Positions 8,293 to 18,177 of a DNA stretch of 64,000 nt are shown here, one piece after another. The stretch comes from Bin5 sp965204705 (GTDB lineage: Bacteria > Chloroflexota > Anaerolineae > Caldilineales > Caldilineaceae), in assembly GCA_965204705.1 (NCBI GenBank), contig CBDBFE010000002.1, forward strand, positions 78,147 through 142,146, read 5' to 3'. The notes under the pieces were generated by a model that saw nothing but the letters and a program-made list of their open reading frames with translations, had not been told where the DNA came from and did not search any database. Position numbers and translations under genes: made by a program. Position 1 is the first letter of the stretch; every line of letters starts with the position of its first letter.

Positions 8293-9042
8293 ATGCAGGT
8301 TCTAAGAGTGGTGGGGGAGGGACTGACCACGTCCTTTCGCTATCCCCACTTCATGCAGCAAATTCATCCGACCTATGAGATGCCGCCGCCGTCCACCATC
8401 TACGGTCATATTGCCAGCGCGTTAGGAGAATGGTTTGACCCAGCGGGCGTTGCGTTCGCCTATCACTTTACCTTCACGGCCAAGGTGACCGACGTTGAGC
8501 ACATTATCTTACTGAGTCCGAAAGGAGGGAGCAGCAGGCTGCCAAGAACGAAAATTCCTAACGTGCTGGAAGGAAACGCAAATCCTTTTAAGCGCGAGTT
8601 GCTTTTTCAGCCCAAACTCACACTCTACATCAATCGTCCCGATTGGGAAGACGCGTTTCGCAGCCCTCGCTATGCCGTCGTGTTGGGACGTTCACAAGAT
8701 CTGTTCACCTATACCAAGGTCGACATCATTGAACTAGAACAGGCCGAAAGGGCGTACTTCGAACATACCCTTGCCCCACACGGGATGAGCCTACAATTTC
8801 GACGCGGGGTCGCGATTCTCATGCCACAGTTTGTGGATTACCACAAAAATCGTGCGCCAACGTTCAAGCAGTACGTGATTTTGCGGGAACGTGTGTATCT
8901 GCCTAACGGACAGGAACAGGCCATGCAATTCAGCAATGTTGACTCTGGCCCATATTGGATTGATCCAACGACCCCCAAAGACAAGGATGCACACTTGGGG
9001 TTGCCATTTCTTTCATTTGTGGAAGCAGAGGTGACGAATTGA
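8293..9042 (+). CDS. cas5: Type I-B Cascade subunit Cas5
   Basis: A 249-residue Cas5 of the Cas5t/I-B group, shown by the N-terminal VVGEGLTTSFRYPHFMQQIH and PPPSTIYGHIASALGEW (the glycine-rich turn and helix that cap the crRNA 5' handle). Cas5 binds the repeat-derived handle in Cascade. Its stop overlaps the start of cas3 by four bases (9039-9042), so translation of the two is coupled. Confidence 0.9.
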   Translation: MQVLRVVGEGLTTSFRYPHFMQQIHPTYEMPPPSTIYGHIASALGEWFDPAGVAFAYHFTFTAKVTDVEHIILLSPKGGSSRLPRTKIPNVLEGNANPFKRELLFQPKLTLYINRPDWEDAFRSPRYAVVLGRSQDLFTYTKVDIIELEQAERAYFEHTLAPHGMSLQFRRGVAILMPQFVDYHKNRAPTFKQYVILRERVYLPNGQEQAMQFSNVDSGPYWIDPTTPKDKDAHLGLPFLSFVEAEVTN

Positions 9043-11396
9043 ACGCGCAGGCCTGCTGGCCGGATTGGATGGAGGAAACGCTGTGGGCCAAAAGCGCGCA
9101 GAAGGGGGAAGGAGGAGCACCGGAAAGTCTGGCCCGCCACACCTGGTTGGTGCTTTCGCGGTTGGCAGATTTCATCCAATTGCGTCCGGCTCTGCCCTCC
9201 CAAATCAGTGTGCCGCGCCTTTGGCATATCCTCTACTGGGCTGTCTTCCTGCATGACTTTGGAAAGGCTGCGGCCGGCTTCCAGAGCAGACTGCGCGGGG
9301 GGCCAAAGTGGCCACACCGCCACGAGGTGCTCTCACTTGCATTTGTCGATTGGTTCACAGATGGCCTCAGCGTGGAAGAGCGGCTGTGGCTTGTGGCTGC
9401 TGTCGTCTCCCATCATCGCGACGAGGAAGAAATCCGACGAAAATATCCTCCTCCAGATGAGTTCGACGACGATGACCAGATCGCCGAATTGGTTGCAGAG
9501 TTGGATGAGGAAACCCTTTGCAGCCTGTGGCGTTGGCTCGCTGAATGTGGCAACGCCTGGATCGACCAACTCGATCTGTCCGGCTACGGGATTGCGCCAG
9601 TAGACGTGCTTGCCGAGAACGAAGCGGTCGCCCTGGTGCAGACAAAGGGGGCCGCGCGCATTCATCACAGGCTCAAAGCGTATAGGCGCTTTGTGGAACA
9701 GTTGCGTGACGCCGATTCAGTTCAGATCATCGGCACCCTTGCCCTGCGAGGTTACATGATCAACGCTGATCACAGTGCCTCAGCGCATGCTGGGAAATTG
9801 CCGCGCGTCGAATTCGAAAAAAAGAGCATTCTTGCCAAAGGAAATCTGACGCAAGACAATCTATATGAACATCAGAAAGAAGCCGGCGAACTCAGCGGTT
9901 CTGCTCTGCTCATCGCTCCAACCGGGAGCGGAAAAACCGAAGCGGCGCTCTTATGGGCGGCAAATCAACGGGAGGCCGGGGGGACGCTGCCGCGTCTATT
10001 CTACACGCTGCCCTATCAGGCCAGCATGAACGCCATGAAGCAACGACTCGACAGGATGTTTGGGAGAAAGATGGTTGGGTTACAGCATGGCCGCAGTCTT
10101 CTGGCTCTCTATCGAATGCTGCTGGAGCGGGAGGACGATCCAGTACAGGTGGCGCGGCAGGCTAGGTGGCGACGCAACCTCAATGGGCTGAACTATCCTC
10201 CAGTACGTGTTTTCAGTCCGTACCAGATGCTGAAGGGCGTTTATCGTCTCAAAGGGTACGAAGCCCTTCTCAGTGACTATCAGGGAGCAGCTTTCATTTT
10301 CGATGAGATCCATGCCTACGAAGTCAAGAGGCTGGCGTTTATCCTCAAGACCATCCAGTATTTGAAAACGTACTTCAACGCACGTTTCTTTGTCATGACG
10401 GCGACTTTCCCATCATTGATCAAGGAGTGGCTTTTGCGAATCCTGGATAATCCTGCAGAGGTCAAAGCCAGCCCGGACCTGTTTGAGCAGTTCAAACGTC
10501 ATCAGCTTGTCCTTTTAGAGGGCGAACTAACCTCAGACAAAGCATTGAAGCGCATCGAATCGGATGCAAGACAAGGGAAATCGGTGTTGGTTGTCTGCAA
10601 CTTGGTAAATCGAGCTCAGATGGTTTACGAGGCATTGGCTGCGCGGCTGGAGGGATCGGGGGTTCACTCTGAACTGCTGCACGGACGTTTTAATATGCAT
10701 GATCGATCCAACAAAGAGGTCACAATCCGCGAGAGGAGCGGCTCAACAAGTGATAAGCGAACCCCGGTGCTGTTGGTCGCCACGCAGGTCGTGGAGGTAA
10801 GCCTGGACATAGATCTCGATACAATCTATACCGATCCCGCGCCGCTTGAAGCGCTGATTCAGCGATTCGGCCGCGTTAATCGCCGTCGTAAGCTGAACGG
10901 GCTAGCTCCCGTTCATGTATTCACCGAGCCAACCGATGGACAACATATTTACGACGAAACGTTGGTCAAACGCACACTTTCAATTCTGCGGAGTAACAAC
11001 GGCCAGGCTATTCACGAAGGAAAGATCGGTCAGTGGCTTGATCAGATTTACGATGGGGAAGTAGTAGAACGTTGGCAACAGGAGTACGAAATCGCGGCGG
11101 ACGAGTTTGAGAGTGTTTGCCTTAAGACAATGAGAGCCTTCTGCTCAGACCAATCGTTAGAGGAATTGTTCTATAAAGCGTTTGATGGAATCGAAGTACT
11201 ACCGGAAGTATTTTATGACAAATACCAGGAATACAAACAGAGTGATCCGATTCGCGCCGGAGAACTACTTGTCCCCATCTCACTAGGCAGGTATCACGCA
11301 CTAAAGAATAGCGGGCAGCTGTACCCGAAGGAAAGACGGGAGCCGTATATAGCCAAGGTCCCGTATAGTAGCGAGTTGGGGCTCACGTTTGATTAG
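9039..11396 (+). CDS. cas3: CRISPR nuclease-helicase Cas3
   Basis: This 785-residue single-chain Cas3 has an N-terminal HD nuclease (His34; LHDFGK with His72-Asp73; PHRHE about 93-96; HH at 125-126) and an SF2 helicase: Walker A APTGSGKT (293-300), FDEIH box (421-425), TAT (454-456), motif V (TQVVEVSLDID) and QRFGRVNRR (608-616). All the catalytic residues I can check are present, so it should unwind and degrade DNA flagged by Cascade. It overlaps cas5 by four bases. A 144-base gap and a clear rise in GC follow before cas6. Confidence 0.95.
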   Translation: MNAQACWPDWMEETLWAKSAQKGEGGAPESLARHTWLVLSRLADFIQLRPALPSQISVPRLWHILYWAVFLHDFGKAAAGFQSRLRGGPKWPHRHEVLSLAFVDWFTDGLSVEERLWLVAAVVSHHRDEEEIRRKYPPPDEFDDDDQIAELVAELDEETLCSLWRWLAECGNAWIDQLDLSGYGIAPVDVLAENEAVALVQTKGAARIHHRLKAYRRFVEQLRDADSVQIIGTLALRGYMINADHSASAHAGKLPRVEFEKKSILAKGNLTQDNLYEHQKEAGELSGSALLIAPTGSGKTEAALLWAANQREAGGTLPRLFYTLPYQASMNAMKQRLDRMFGRKMVGLQHGRSLLALYRMLLEREDDPVQVARQARWRRNLNGLNYPPVRVFSPYQMLKGVYRLKGYEALLSDYQGAAFIFDEIHAYEVKRLAFILKTIQYLKTYFNARFFVMTATFPSLIKEWLLRILDNPAEVKASPDLFEQFKRHQLVLLEGELTSDKALKRIESDARQGKSVLVVCNLVNRAQMVYEALAARLEGSGVHSELLHGRFNMHDRSNKEVTIRERSGSTSDKRTPVLLVATQVVEVSLDIDLDTIYTDPAPLEALIQRFGRVNRRRKLNGLAPVHVFTEPTDGQHIYDETLVKRTLSILRSNNGQAIHEGKIGQWLDQIYDGEVVERWQQEYEIAADEFESVCLKTMRAFCSDQSLEELFYKAFDGIEVLPEVFYDKYQEYKQSDPIRAGELLVPISLGRYHALKNSGQLYPKERREPYIAKVPYSSELGLTFD

Positions 11397-11540
11397 CGTT
11401 TCGTTACTTCACTTCGTCCACATCATCTTACGTTCCGTCATTCGGCCCAACGGATGGCGCGCAGTAGCCGGGAATACGCATTGTAGGAGCGGTTTGCCGC
11501 GCATGGGTAACCGGGTCAATGCAAGGGAAGCGCTGACAAC

Positions 11541-12650
11541 ATGACACTGCAGCTGCACGTCCCCCTCACCATCCACCATCTCACCTTCCACTGCCGCGCC
11601 CAGGAGCCGGTCCTCTGGCACGCCTTCAAAGGCAGCGCGGTACGGGGCGCATTTGCCGATGTGCTGCGCCGGACTTTCTGCCCGCAAGGGCCGGGTGCGT
11701 CCGGTACGGAGGACGCAGACAGCCTGCACGCGGCCGTCTGCCCCGTCTGCCAGCTGCTGGCCATGCCGCAGGAGGAGGATGCCGGCGGTGACCTACGCCG
11801 CCCCTACGCGGTCCGGCCGCCGCTCGACACGCGCCCCCGCTACGCGGCCGGCGAACCGTTCGCCTTCACCGTGATCCTGTTCGGCGACTGCCTCGACTAC
11901 CTGCCCTACCTCGCCCTCGGCGCAGAAGGCATGGCGGCGGTCGGCATCGGCCGCAAGGACGACGCCGGTCGCCGCGGCCGCTTCACCATCGAATCGATTA
12001 CATCCACCAACCCGCTGTCAAAGACAACGGCGATTCTCATGAAACCGGGCGAGCGCATGGTGGAGGCGGTCACCGCGCCCGTGCACCGCGCGCACGTTTC
12101 CGCCGCCGCAGAAGAGCTGGCAGAGCGCCTCGAAGCGCAAGGCAACCGGCTCAAAATCACCTTCGCAAGCCCCACGCGACTGATCAAGCGCCGGGGCAAA
12201 ATAGGGACGCCCGAACCCTTCCAACTCATCAAGAACATCGCTCTGCGCCTGCTGGACCTGAGCGCGCAGTTCGGTGGCGGCAGGCCGACCGCCGGTACCC
12301 AGCGCAACGGAACCGGCGGGCGGGCGTTGGAGCTCAAACGGGATCTCTACCCCCATGCCGACACCGTCACCCTGATAAAGGACGAGACCCGCTGGTGGGA
12401 CGTGAGCGGCTATTCCCACCGTTTACGCCGGGAGCAGAGGCTGGGCGGATTCATCGGCAGCGCCACCTACACCGCGCCGGACTGGCGGCCGCTGCTGCCC
12501 TGGCTGCTGTGGGCCACCCAGGTGCAGGCGGGAAAGAACACCGTGAAGGGCTGCGGCATTGTCGAGCTGTCCGCTGAAGCCCCGCGCAACGAAGCCCGGG
12601 CAAGCCGACAGCCGTGCATCGACGACGAATTCACGCAGCCGCTGTCGTAA
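11541..12650 (+). CDS. cas6: CRISPR RNA endonuclease Cas6
   Basis: The 369-residue protein resembles the longer Cas6 type (C-terminal RAMP domain): an N-terminal ferredoxin-like part (HAFKGSAVRGAFADVLRR), a cysteine pair CPVCQLLA, and the C-terminal glycine-rich segment QRLGGFIGSATY with ATQVQAGKNTVKGCGI. Cas6 cuts the long array transcript within each repeat; here it should leave an ACTGAAAG 5' handle. It lies with the adaptation genes rather than the effector genes, and its codon use is much more GC-rich than that of cas8-cas7-cas5-cas3. This suggests it arrived with the cas1-cas2-cas4 module and the array. Confidence 0.85.
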   Translation: MTLQLHVPLTIHHLTFHCRAQEPVLWHAFKGSAVRGAFADVLRRTFCPQGPGASGTEDADSLHAAVCPVCQLLAMPQEEDAGGDLRRPYAVRPPLDTRPRYAAGEPFAFTVILFGDCLDYLPYLALGAEGMAAVGIGRKDDAGRRGRFTIESITSTNPLSKTTAILMKPGERMVEAVTAPVHRAHVSAAAEELAERLEAQGNRLKITFASPTRLIKRRGKIGTPEPFQLIKNIALRLLDLSAQFGGGRPTAGTQRNGTGGRALELKRDLYPHADTVTLIKDETRWWDVSGYSHRLRREQRLGGFIGSATYTAPDWRPLLPWLLWATQVQAGKNTVKGCGIVELSAEAPRNEARASRQPCIDDEFTQPLS

Positions 12651-12680
12651 CCGGGACACTCTTTAGATGGAGGAACTGCA

Positions 12681-13733
12681 ATGCCTGTCATTCAACATCT
12701 GATCGTAGACGAGTTCGGCAGCTTTGTCGGCAAAAAGAGCGGGCGGTTGCGCGTGACCTGCCAGGGCGAGAAACGCGGCGACGCGCCTCTCATGCACCTG
12801 GAGACCGTTCTGATCTCCGGACGCGGCGTCAGTCTCAGCAGCGACGTCGTGGCCGCCTGCGCCGAGCAGGGCGTGCCGATTCACTTTCTGGACAGCCGCG
12901 GCAAACCGGTCGGCAGCCTCTACAGCGCAGGCCTGGCCGCCACCGTGCAGACCAGAAGGGCGCAGCTCCAGGCCCGCCAGGACAGCCGCGGCCTGCACGT
13001 CGCCCTGGCCGCGGCCGAGGGCAAGCTGGGCAACCAGATCAACCTGCTCAAATACATGGCGAAATACCGCAAGGCCAAACAGCCGGACCTGCACAAGGAG
13101 GTGCGCCTGCTGGCCGACGAAGTGCGCGACCACATCGCCGAGCTGGACCGGCTGCGCGCCGACTCGCTTGAAAGTCCAATTCGGAACTATACGGTGGACG
13201 ACGTGCGCGGGCAGATCCTCTCCATCGAAGGCCGCGGCTCCCAGAAATACTGGCAGGCCATCGGCAAGCTGCTCCTGGCCGACGTGAACTGGCCCGGACG
13301 CCGCACCCAGGGCGCCAGCGATCCGTTGAACAGTGCCCTCAACTACGGCTACGGGATCCTCTACAGCCAGGTCGAGCGGGCGCTGGTGCTGGCCGGCCTG
13401 GACCCCTACGCCGGTTTCCTCCACACCGACCGCCCTGGCAAATCCGCGCTCGTCTACGACATGGTCGAGGAGTTTCGCCAGACAGTCGTCGACCGCACAG
13501 TCCTGGCGCTCTTCAACCGCGGCGTGGCTGTCGAGCTGGACGGCCGCGGCCGCCTGACCGAGAAATCCCGCAAATCCCTGGCTGCAAAGGTGTTCACCCG
13601 CCTCGAAGCCCAGGAGCGCTACGAGGACAAACGCCACCCCCTGCGCAATATCGTACAGATGCAGGCCCGCCACCTGGCCGCCTACCTGCGCGGCGAACGC
13701 GATGCCTACCTGCCCTATGTATCGAGTTGGTAG
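12681..13733 (+). CDS. cas1: CRISPR integrase Cas1
   Basis: A 350-residue Cas1 with an N-terminal beta domain and a C-terminal helical catalytic domain. The metal ligands are visible: Glu183 in SIEGRGSQKYW, His248 in GFLHTDRPGKSAL and Asp260 (with Glu263) in LVYDMVEEFR. With Cas2 it inserts new spacers at the leader end of the array. An AGGAGG-like site precedes the start. It is followed after 25 bases by cas2. Confidence 0.95.
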   Translation: MPVIQHLIVDEFGSFVGKKSGRLRVTCQGEKRGDAPLMHLETVLISGRGVSLSSDVVAACAEQGVPIHFLDSRGKPVGSLYSAGLAATVQTRRAQLQARQDSRGLHVALAAAEGKLGNQINLLKYMAKYRKAKQPDLHKEVRLLADEVRDHIAELDRLRADSLESPIRNYTVDDVRGQILSIEGRGSQKYWQAIGKLLLADVNWPGRRTQGASDPLNSALNYGYGILYSQVERALVLAGLDPYAGFLHTDRPGKSALVYDMVEEFRQTVVDRTVLALFNRGVAVELDGRGRLTEKSRKSLAAKVFTRLEAQERYEDKRHPLRNIVQMQARHLAAYLRGERDAYLPYVSSW

Positions 13734-13758
13734 ACGGCCCCACGGAGATCACTGAAAG

Positions 13759-14016
13759 ATGCGTTGTCTTCTCATCTATGACATCCCCAACGACAGCGTG
13801 CGCGCCAGGATCGCCGACTTCTGCCTCGACTACGGCCTGGACCGCGTGCAGTACAGCGCATTTCTGGGCCGCCTCAGCGCCAACCACCAGGAGGAGATGA
13901 TGCTGAAGATCGAGCAGAAGATCGGCAAAGCCGCGGCGCGGGTCCATCTGTTTCCCCTCTGCAAGGAGGACTGGCGCAAACGCCTGATCGTCGAGCAGGG
14001 AATGGAGGAGGATTAA
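13759..14016 (+). CDS. cas2: CRISPR adaptation protein Cas2
   Basis: The 85-residue protein begins MRCLLIYDIPNDSVRARIAD, the Cas2 ferredoxin fold signature with conserved Asp8, and ends in the basic LFPLCKEDWRKRLI region. Length is normal for the family. It forms the dimeric core of the Cas1-Cas2 integration complex. The next gene, cas4, starts two bases after its stop. Confidence 0.95.
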   Translation: MRCLLIYDIPNDSVRARIADFCLDYGLDRVQYSAFLGRLSANHQEEMMLKIEQKIGKAAARVHLFPLCKEDWRKRLIVEQGMEED

Positions 14017-14018
14017 CC

Positions 14019-14657
14019 GTGTCCAACCATCCTGTCCCCGCGGCCGGGGCCGCGGCGGAACACCCCGAGTGGCTGTTGAAGGTGATCGACCTCAAGCAGT
14101 ACGCCTACTGCCCCCGCATCCCCTACTATCACTACTGTCTGCCCGGCGTGCGCCCCACCACCTACAAAATGGAGGCCGGCATCCGCGCCCAGGATGGCGC
14201 CGAAGCGCGCGAGCGGCGGCGATCGCTGCGCACCTACGGATTGACGGAAGGCACGCGCCATTTCAATGTCTCTGTGGCATCGGCGCAACTGGGCGTAAGC
14301 GGTCAGATAGACCTCGTGATTTCGCATTCCGTGGATGGTGAAGAGCGGCTGGTCCCGGTGGACTACAAGCTGAGCCGGCGCGAGCCTGGGCGCCATTTCA
14401 AACTGCAGCTGGCCTGCTATGCCCTGCTGCTGGAAGAGGTGTGGCAGCTGCCTGTGGAGGAGGGCTTCCTCTACCTGATTCCGGCGCGGCGGGCGGTACG
14501 CGTGCCCATCACAACGCGATTGCGCAACGATGTCCGCCGCCAGCTGGCAGACATTCGCAGGATCGTCCAGGAAGAGCGGATGCCGCTTACTCCGACCAAA
14601 TATCGCGGCCGCTGTGTAGACTGCGAGTTCCGACGCTTCTGCAACGACGTGCTATAA
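14019..14657 (+). CDS. cas4: CRISPR adaptation exonuclease Cas4
   Basis: This 212-residue Cas4 uses a GTG start (14019) directly after cas2. It has the RecB-like nuclease motifs: Asp98 in GQIDLV, Asp115 and Lys117 in VPVDYKLSR, and Gln130 in QLACYALLLEE. The four Fe-S cysteines are Cys31 (in YAYCPRIPYY) and Cys199, Cys202 and Cys208 (CVDCEFRRFC). Cas4 trims prespacers and selects those with a correct PAM and orientation. It is the last gene before the leader. Confidence 0.95.
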   Translation: MSNHPVPAAGAAAEHPEWLLKVIDLKQYAYCPRIPYYHYCLPGVRPTTYKMEAGIRAQDGAEARERRRSLRTYGLTEGTRHFNVSVASAQLGVSGQIDLVISHSVDGEERLVPVDYKLSRREPGRHFKLQLACYALLLEEVWQLPVEEGFLYLIPARRAVRVPITTRLRNDVRRQLADIRRIVQEERMPLTPTKYRGRCVDCEFRRFCNDVL

Positions 14658-14933
14658 TCGCGTCGTTTCGCAAACCGCTGCCGAAGGGGAGAAGTGCTGT
14701 GCGTTCCCCGAACGGTTCAATCGCGAAACCACAGCCTGACCAGAGAAAAATGACTGCAAACTGCGTTCGCAAACCGGTGGGGTTTTTGTGCAGTTTGGAA
14801 ACTGCGAAAAACTGTCTGTGGCCGGCCTTTTTTCTGATCCGAAACCCGAAATTGAGGCCACTGGAGGGCCCAGGAAGCGCCCAAAAGGGTCATCAGGTCA
14901 TTTAGGACCTGAACTGCGAGAAAAACGCAAGCG
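14658..14933 (+). promoter_or_regulatory. CRISPR leader
   Basis: These 276 bases separate cas4 from the first perfect repeat and hold no gene. They contain a direct repeat TTCGCAAACCG (14667-14677 and 14766-14776) and a perfect inverted repeat GCAGTTTGGAAACTGC (14790-14805). The leader position is supported by repeat decay at the opposite end of the array. It should carry the array promoter and the sites that direct spacer integration. Confidence 0.75.
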
Positions 14934-17652
14934 GCTCCATTCATCGGCTCAACAGAGAGAGCACTGAAAGGAAGTTGTTGCTGCGGGCGGCGGCCCTGAC
15001 TGATCGGGCTCCATTCATCGGCTCAACAGAGAGAGCACTGAAAGTCTTCCCAGCCGCTTTTGCACTGGACAACGAGAACTCTAGCTCCATTCATCGGCTC
15101 AACAGAGAGAGCACTGAAAGGGCTATGGTAGGGGGAGCTAATCGACTACGGCTCCCGCTCCATTCATCGGCTCAACAGAGAGAGCACTGAAAGATCCCGA
15201 ACCGACCAGGGAACCGCAGGCTGCCGGTTGCTCCATTCATCGGCTCAACAGAGAGAGCACTGAAAGGGAAATTGTGCGCCTGGATGCCGAGGACGCGTCA
15301 TTGTGCTCCATTCATCGGCTCAACAGAGAGAGCACTGAAAGGTTCGGCTCAAACGGCGTGAATGAATCCGGGCCGGGCGCTCCATTCATCGGCTCAACAG
15401 AGAGAGCACTGAAAGAACAACAACGAAGTCACTTCCAAAGTCCGAACCAGCTCCATTCATCGGCTCAACAGAGAGAGCACTGAAAGAGTGTGGACCTGCC
15501 GACGGGCACCCTGCGCCACAGCCGCTCCATTCATCGGCTCAACAGAGAGAGCACTGAAAGATCGGATCGCCGCGCCAGGGCAGGGCGAAATAGGCACGCT
15601 CCATTCATCGGCTCAACAGAGAGAGCACTGAAAGTATCGCCTCTCCCTCATATCGTCATCACGCCCCGCTGCTCCATTCATCGGCTCAACAGAGAGAGCA
15701 CTGAAAGAACCCGGCCGCCTGGCAGGCCTGGGCGATGCGCCGCGAGCTCCATTCATCGGCTCAACAGAGAGAGCACTGAAAGGTTTATAGCGGTGAGGAT
15801 ATAATCAGGGAGTTGAAAAGCTCCATTCATCGGCTCAACAGAGAGAGCACTGAAAGGAAGAGGCCGAAGATGCTGTTCAGGACGCCTATATCGCTCCATT
15901 CATCGGCTCAACAGAGAGAGCACTGAAAGACCCCGACCACGCCGGTGCGCCGGAACCGGATAACCTGCTCCATTCATCGGCTCAACAGAGAGAGCACTGA
16001 AAGAACAATTGCCCCTTAATCGCAAGGGGCATTGTCCACACGCTCCATTCATCGGCTCAACAGAGAGAGCACTGAAAGGATTCGCAGGCCGTCGAGCGCA
16101 TTGCCGCCGGCGCTCCATTCATCGGCTCAACAGAGAGAGCACTGAAAGACGCCGGAATAAGCGCCGTCCAGCTTGGCCATCAATTGCTCCATTCATCGGC
16201 TCAACAGAGAGAGCACTGAAAGCTCGTGTTCTGCTCTCAAGGCTGTCTCCCCAAACCCGGCTCCATTCATCGGCTCAACAGAGAGAGCACTGAAAGGTTC
16301 GAGACGGGCGCGGCGTACTTCCCCCGCAACAAGCTCCATTCATCGGCTCAACAGAGAGAGCACTGAAAGAGTACGATCCCGATCTCCCAGCCGTACTTTG
16401 CCCCGGGCTCCATTCATCGGCTCAACAGAGAGAGCACTGAAAGCTCGACAACGATGCAGGGGAAATAGGGGCGCGGGTTGCTCCATTCATCGGCTCAACA
16501 GAGAGAGCACTGAAAGCTGATTCCAGACCAGGGGCTTTCCGCTGCCTTGCCATTGCTCCATTCATCGGCTCAACAGAGAGAGCACTGAAAGAGTAACGGC
16601 AATTTCTGATCAACTGCTGCTCAGGCTCGCTCCATTCATCGGCTCAACAGAGAGAGCACTGAAAGAATATCGGCCTATCCCGTTTCTCGCACCATATCGG
16701 ATGCTCCATTCATCGGCTCAACAGAGAGAGCACTGAAAGGACGCCATGCAAGCGCAGTTCATGCGACATCGCCTGTGCTCCATTCATCGGCTCAACAGAG
16801 AGAGCACTGAAAGCGGACCCACCGCATGGTGGGGTCGCCCCGGTCGACCTGGCGGCAAAGCGTGCTCCATTCATCGGCTCAACAGAGAGAGCACTGAAAG
16901 CGGACCCACCGCCGCAGCAGGTGCCGGCGCAGGTGGCCACCGAGGCTCCATTCATCGGCTCAACAGAGAGAGCACTGAAAGGCGAAGTTTGGTTGGCGTC
17001 CGGATTGGGCAAGGCCGGCGGCTCCATTCATCGGCTCAACAGAGAGAGCACTGAAAGAACGAGGCCAGAGCAAAAGAAAACAAGCCGGCTTATGCTCCAT
17101 TCATCGGCTCAACAGAGAGAGCACTGAAAGAAGAATTGGGATAGTGGCCGGGACTTCCTGATTGTTGTAGCTCCATTCATCGGCTCAACAGAGAGAGCAC
17201 TGAAAGAATGACTTCGAGGGCGTAATGGCCCGCATCCAGACGCTCCATTCATCGGCTCAACAGAGAGAGCACTGAAAGGGGGGTCGGGGCGCGGTGCGGT
17301 CGGTCGTGGGCTTCTGGCTCCATTCATCGGCTCAACAGAGAGAGCACTGAAAGCTAAAACGCTTAGGGGCCTTGTATGAAGCTTAGAGAAGGGCTTCATT
17401 CAACGGCTCAACAGAGAGAGCACTGAAAGCGAAGAACGACGACCCGGACGCGTCGGGCAGCGAGGGCTTCATTCAACGGCTCAACAGAGAGAGCACTGAA
17501 AGATCGGCTGGAACCCATTCCCGGATCGCTACAAGGTCCGCGCTTCATTCATCGGCTCAATAGAGAGAGCACTGAAAGTTTCCAGTCCCATATTCCTGGC
17601 GCAGATTCCGATTTGGCTTCATTCAACGGCTCAACAGAGAGAGCACTGAAAG
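14934..17652 (+). CRISPR. CRISPR array, 37 repeats and 36 spacers
   Basis: The 37-base repeat begins GCTCCATTCATCGG and ends GAGCACTGAAAG. I count 37 copies, starting at 14934 and ending with the copy at 17616-17652. Repeats 1-33 are identical as far as I can see; repeats 34, 35 and 37 read GCTTCATTCAACGG, and repeat 36 has GCTTC and a C-to-T change (CAATAGAG). Spacers are mostly 33-39 bases; spacer 26 (16814-16863) is 50 and spacer 27 (16901-16944) is 44. Repeat decay at the right end and cas4 at the left place the leader on the left and transcription on the plus strand. The mature crRNA handle would be ACTGAAAG. Confidence 0.98.
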
Positions 17653-17892
17653 CTTATACCAGGGGTTGGGTCCGGTCTGCCGGTTTTGCGGCGACGGTTT
17701 GGGGCGGAGATGGCTTCGCGAGCGCCTCCCTGACGGTGGTGGTTGGGAGATTGAGGGTTAGAGATGCGTGAAGGCGACGGGGCGCGCGGGACAAAACACA
17801 GATCCGAGAGATCGCGGCTGTAAAACGCAATGCCAATCGCGGTCCGGAAAACCAAAAAGTGAATCCGGTCAGCCGCCTCCGGCAGCCACGGA

Positions 17893-18114
17893 AAGGGCGC
17901 CAGCGATCTGGACTTTCCGGTCGAGTTCCCGCCTTTGCCCGCGGGGGCGTATGCCGATGCCTATTTCGGGCTGCTGGAGTCTCTGGAAAGGCTGTTCGGA
18001 TCTCCCGTTGACCTCGTTGTCGACTCGGCGATCCGGAATCCTTTCTTCCGGCAGCGCGTTGAAGAGACCAGGACACAGATCTATGCGGCTTGGGGCCAAG
18101 GCGTACCTGTTTGA
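17893..18114 (+). pseudogene. Minimal nucleotidyltransferase (MNT), N-terminus lost
   Basis: Reading in the frame that stops at 18112-18114 gives SDLDFPVEFPPLP, then AYADAYFGLLESLERLFG, then VDLVVDSAIRNPFFRQRVEE: the second half of an MNT-type nucleotidyltransferase, including one catalytic-type D-x-D (in SDLDF). The start codon and the upstream GSxxRG motif are missing or scrambled in 17780-17892. MNT proteins are antitoxins that AMPylate HEPN toxins; a HEPN gene lies 410 bases downstream with a Phd/PIN pair between them. Confidence 0.75.
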
Positions 18115-18177
18115 TATTCGTTTTCAGAAAAACGTCTAACATTTTCCCGGCCCCAAGGTCTGAAACCGGAGGGAAGC

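Noticed and set aside
12663..13673. Minus-strand open frame of 336 codons
   Set aside because: It is antisense to cas1, which has all catalytic residues.
14975..17399. Several open frames across the array encoding repeated IHRLNREST or IGSTERALK peptides
   Set aside because: They are translations of CRISPR repeats and spacers; the 37-base repeat leaves some frames open by chance.
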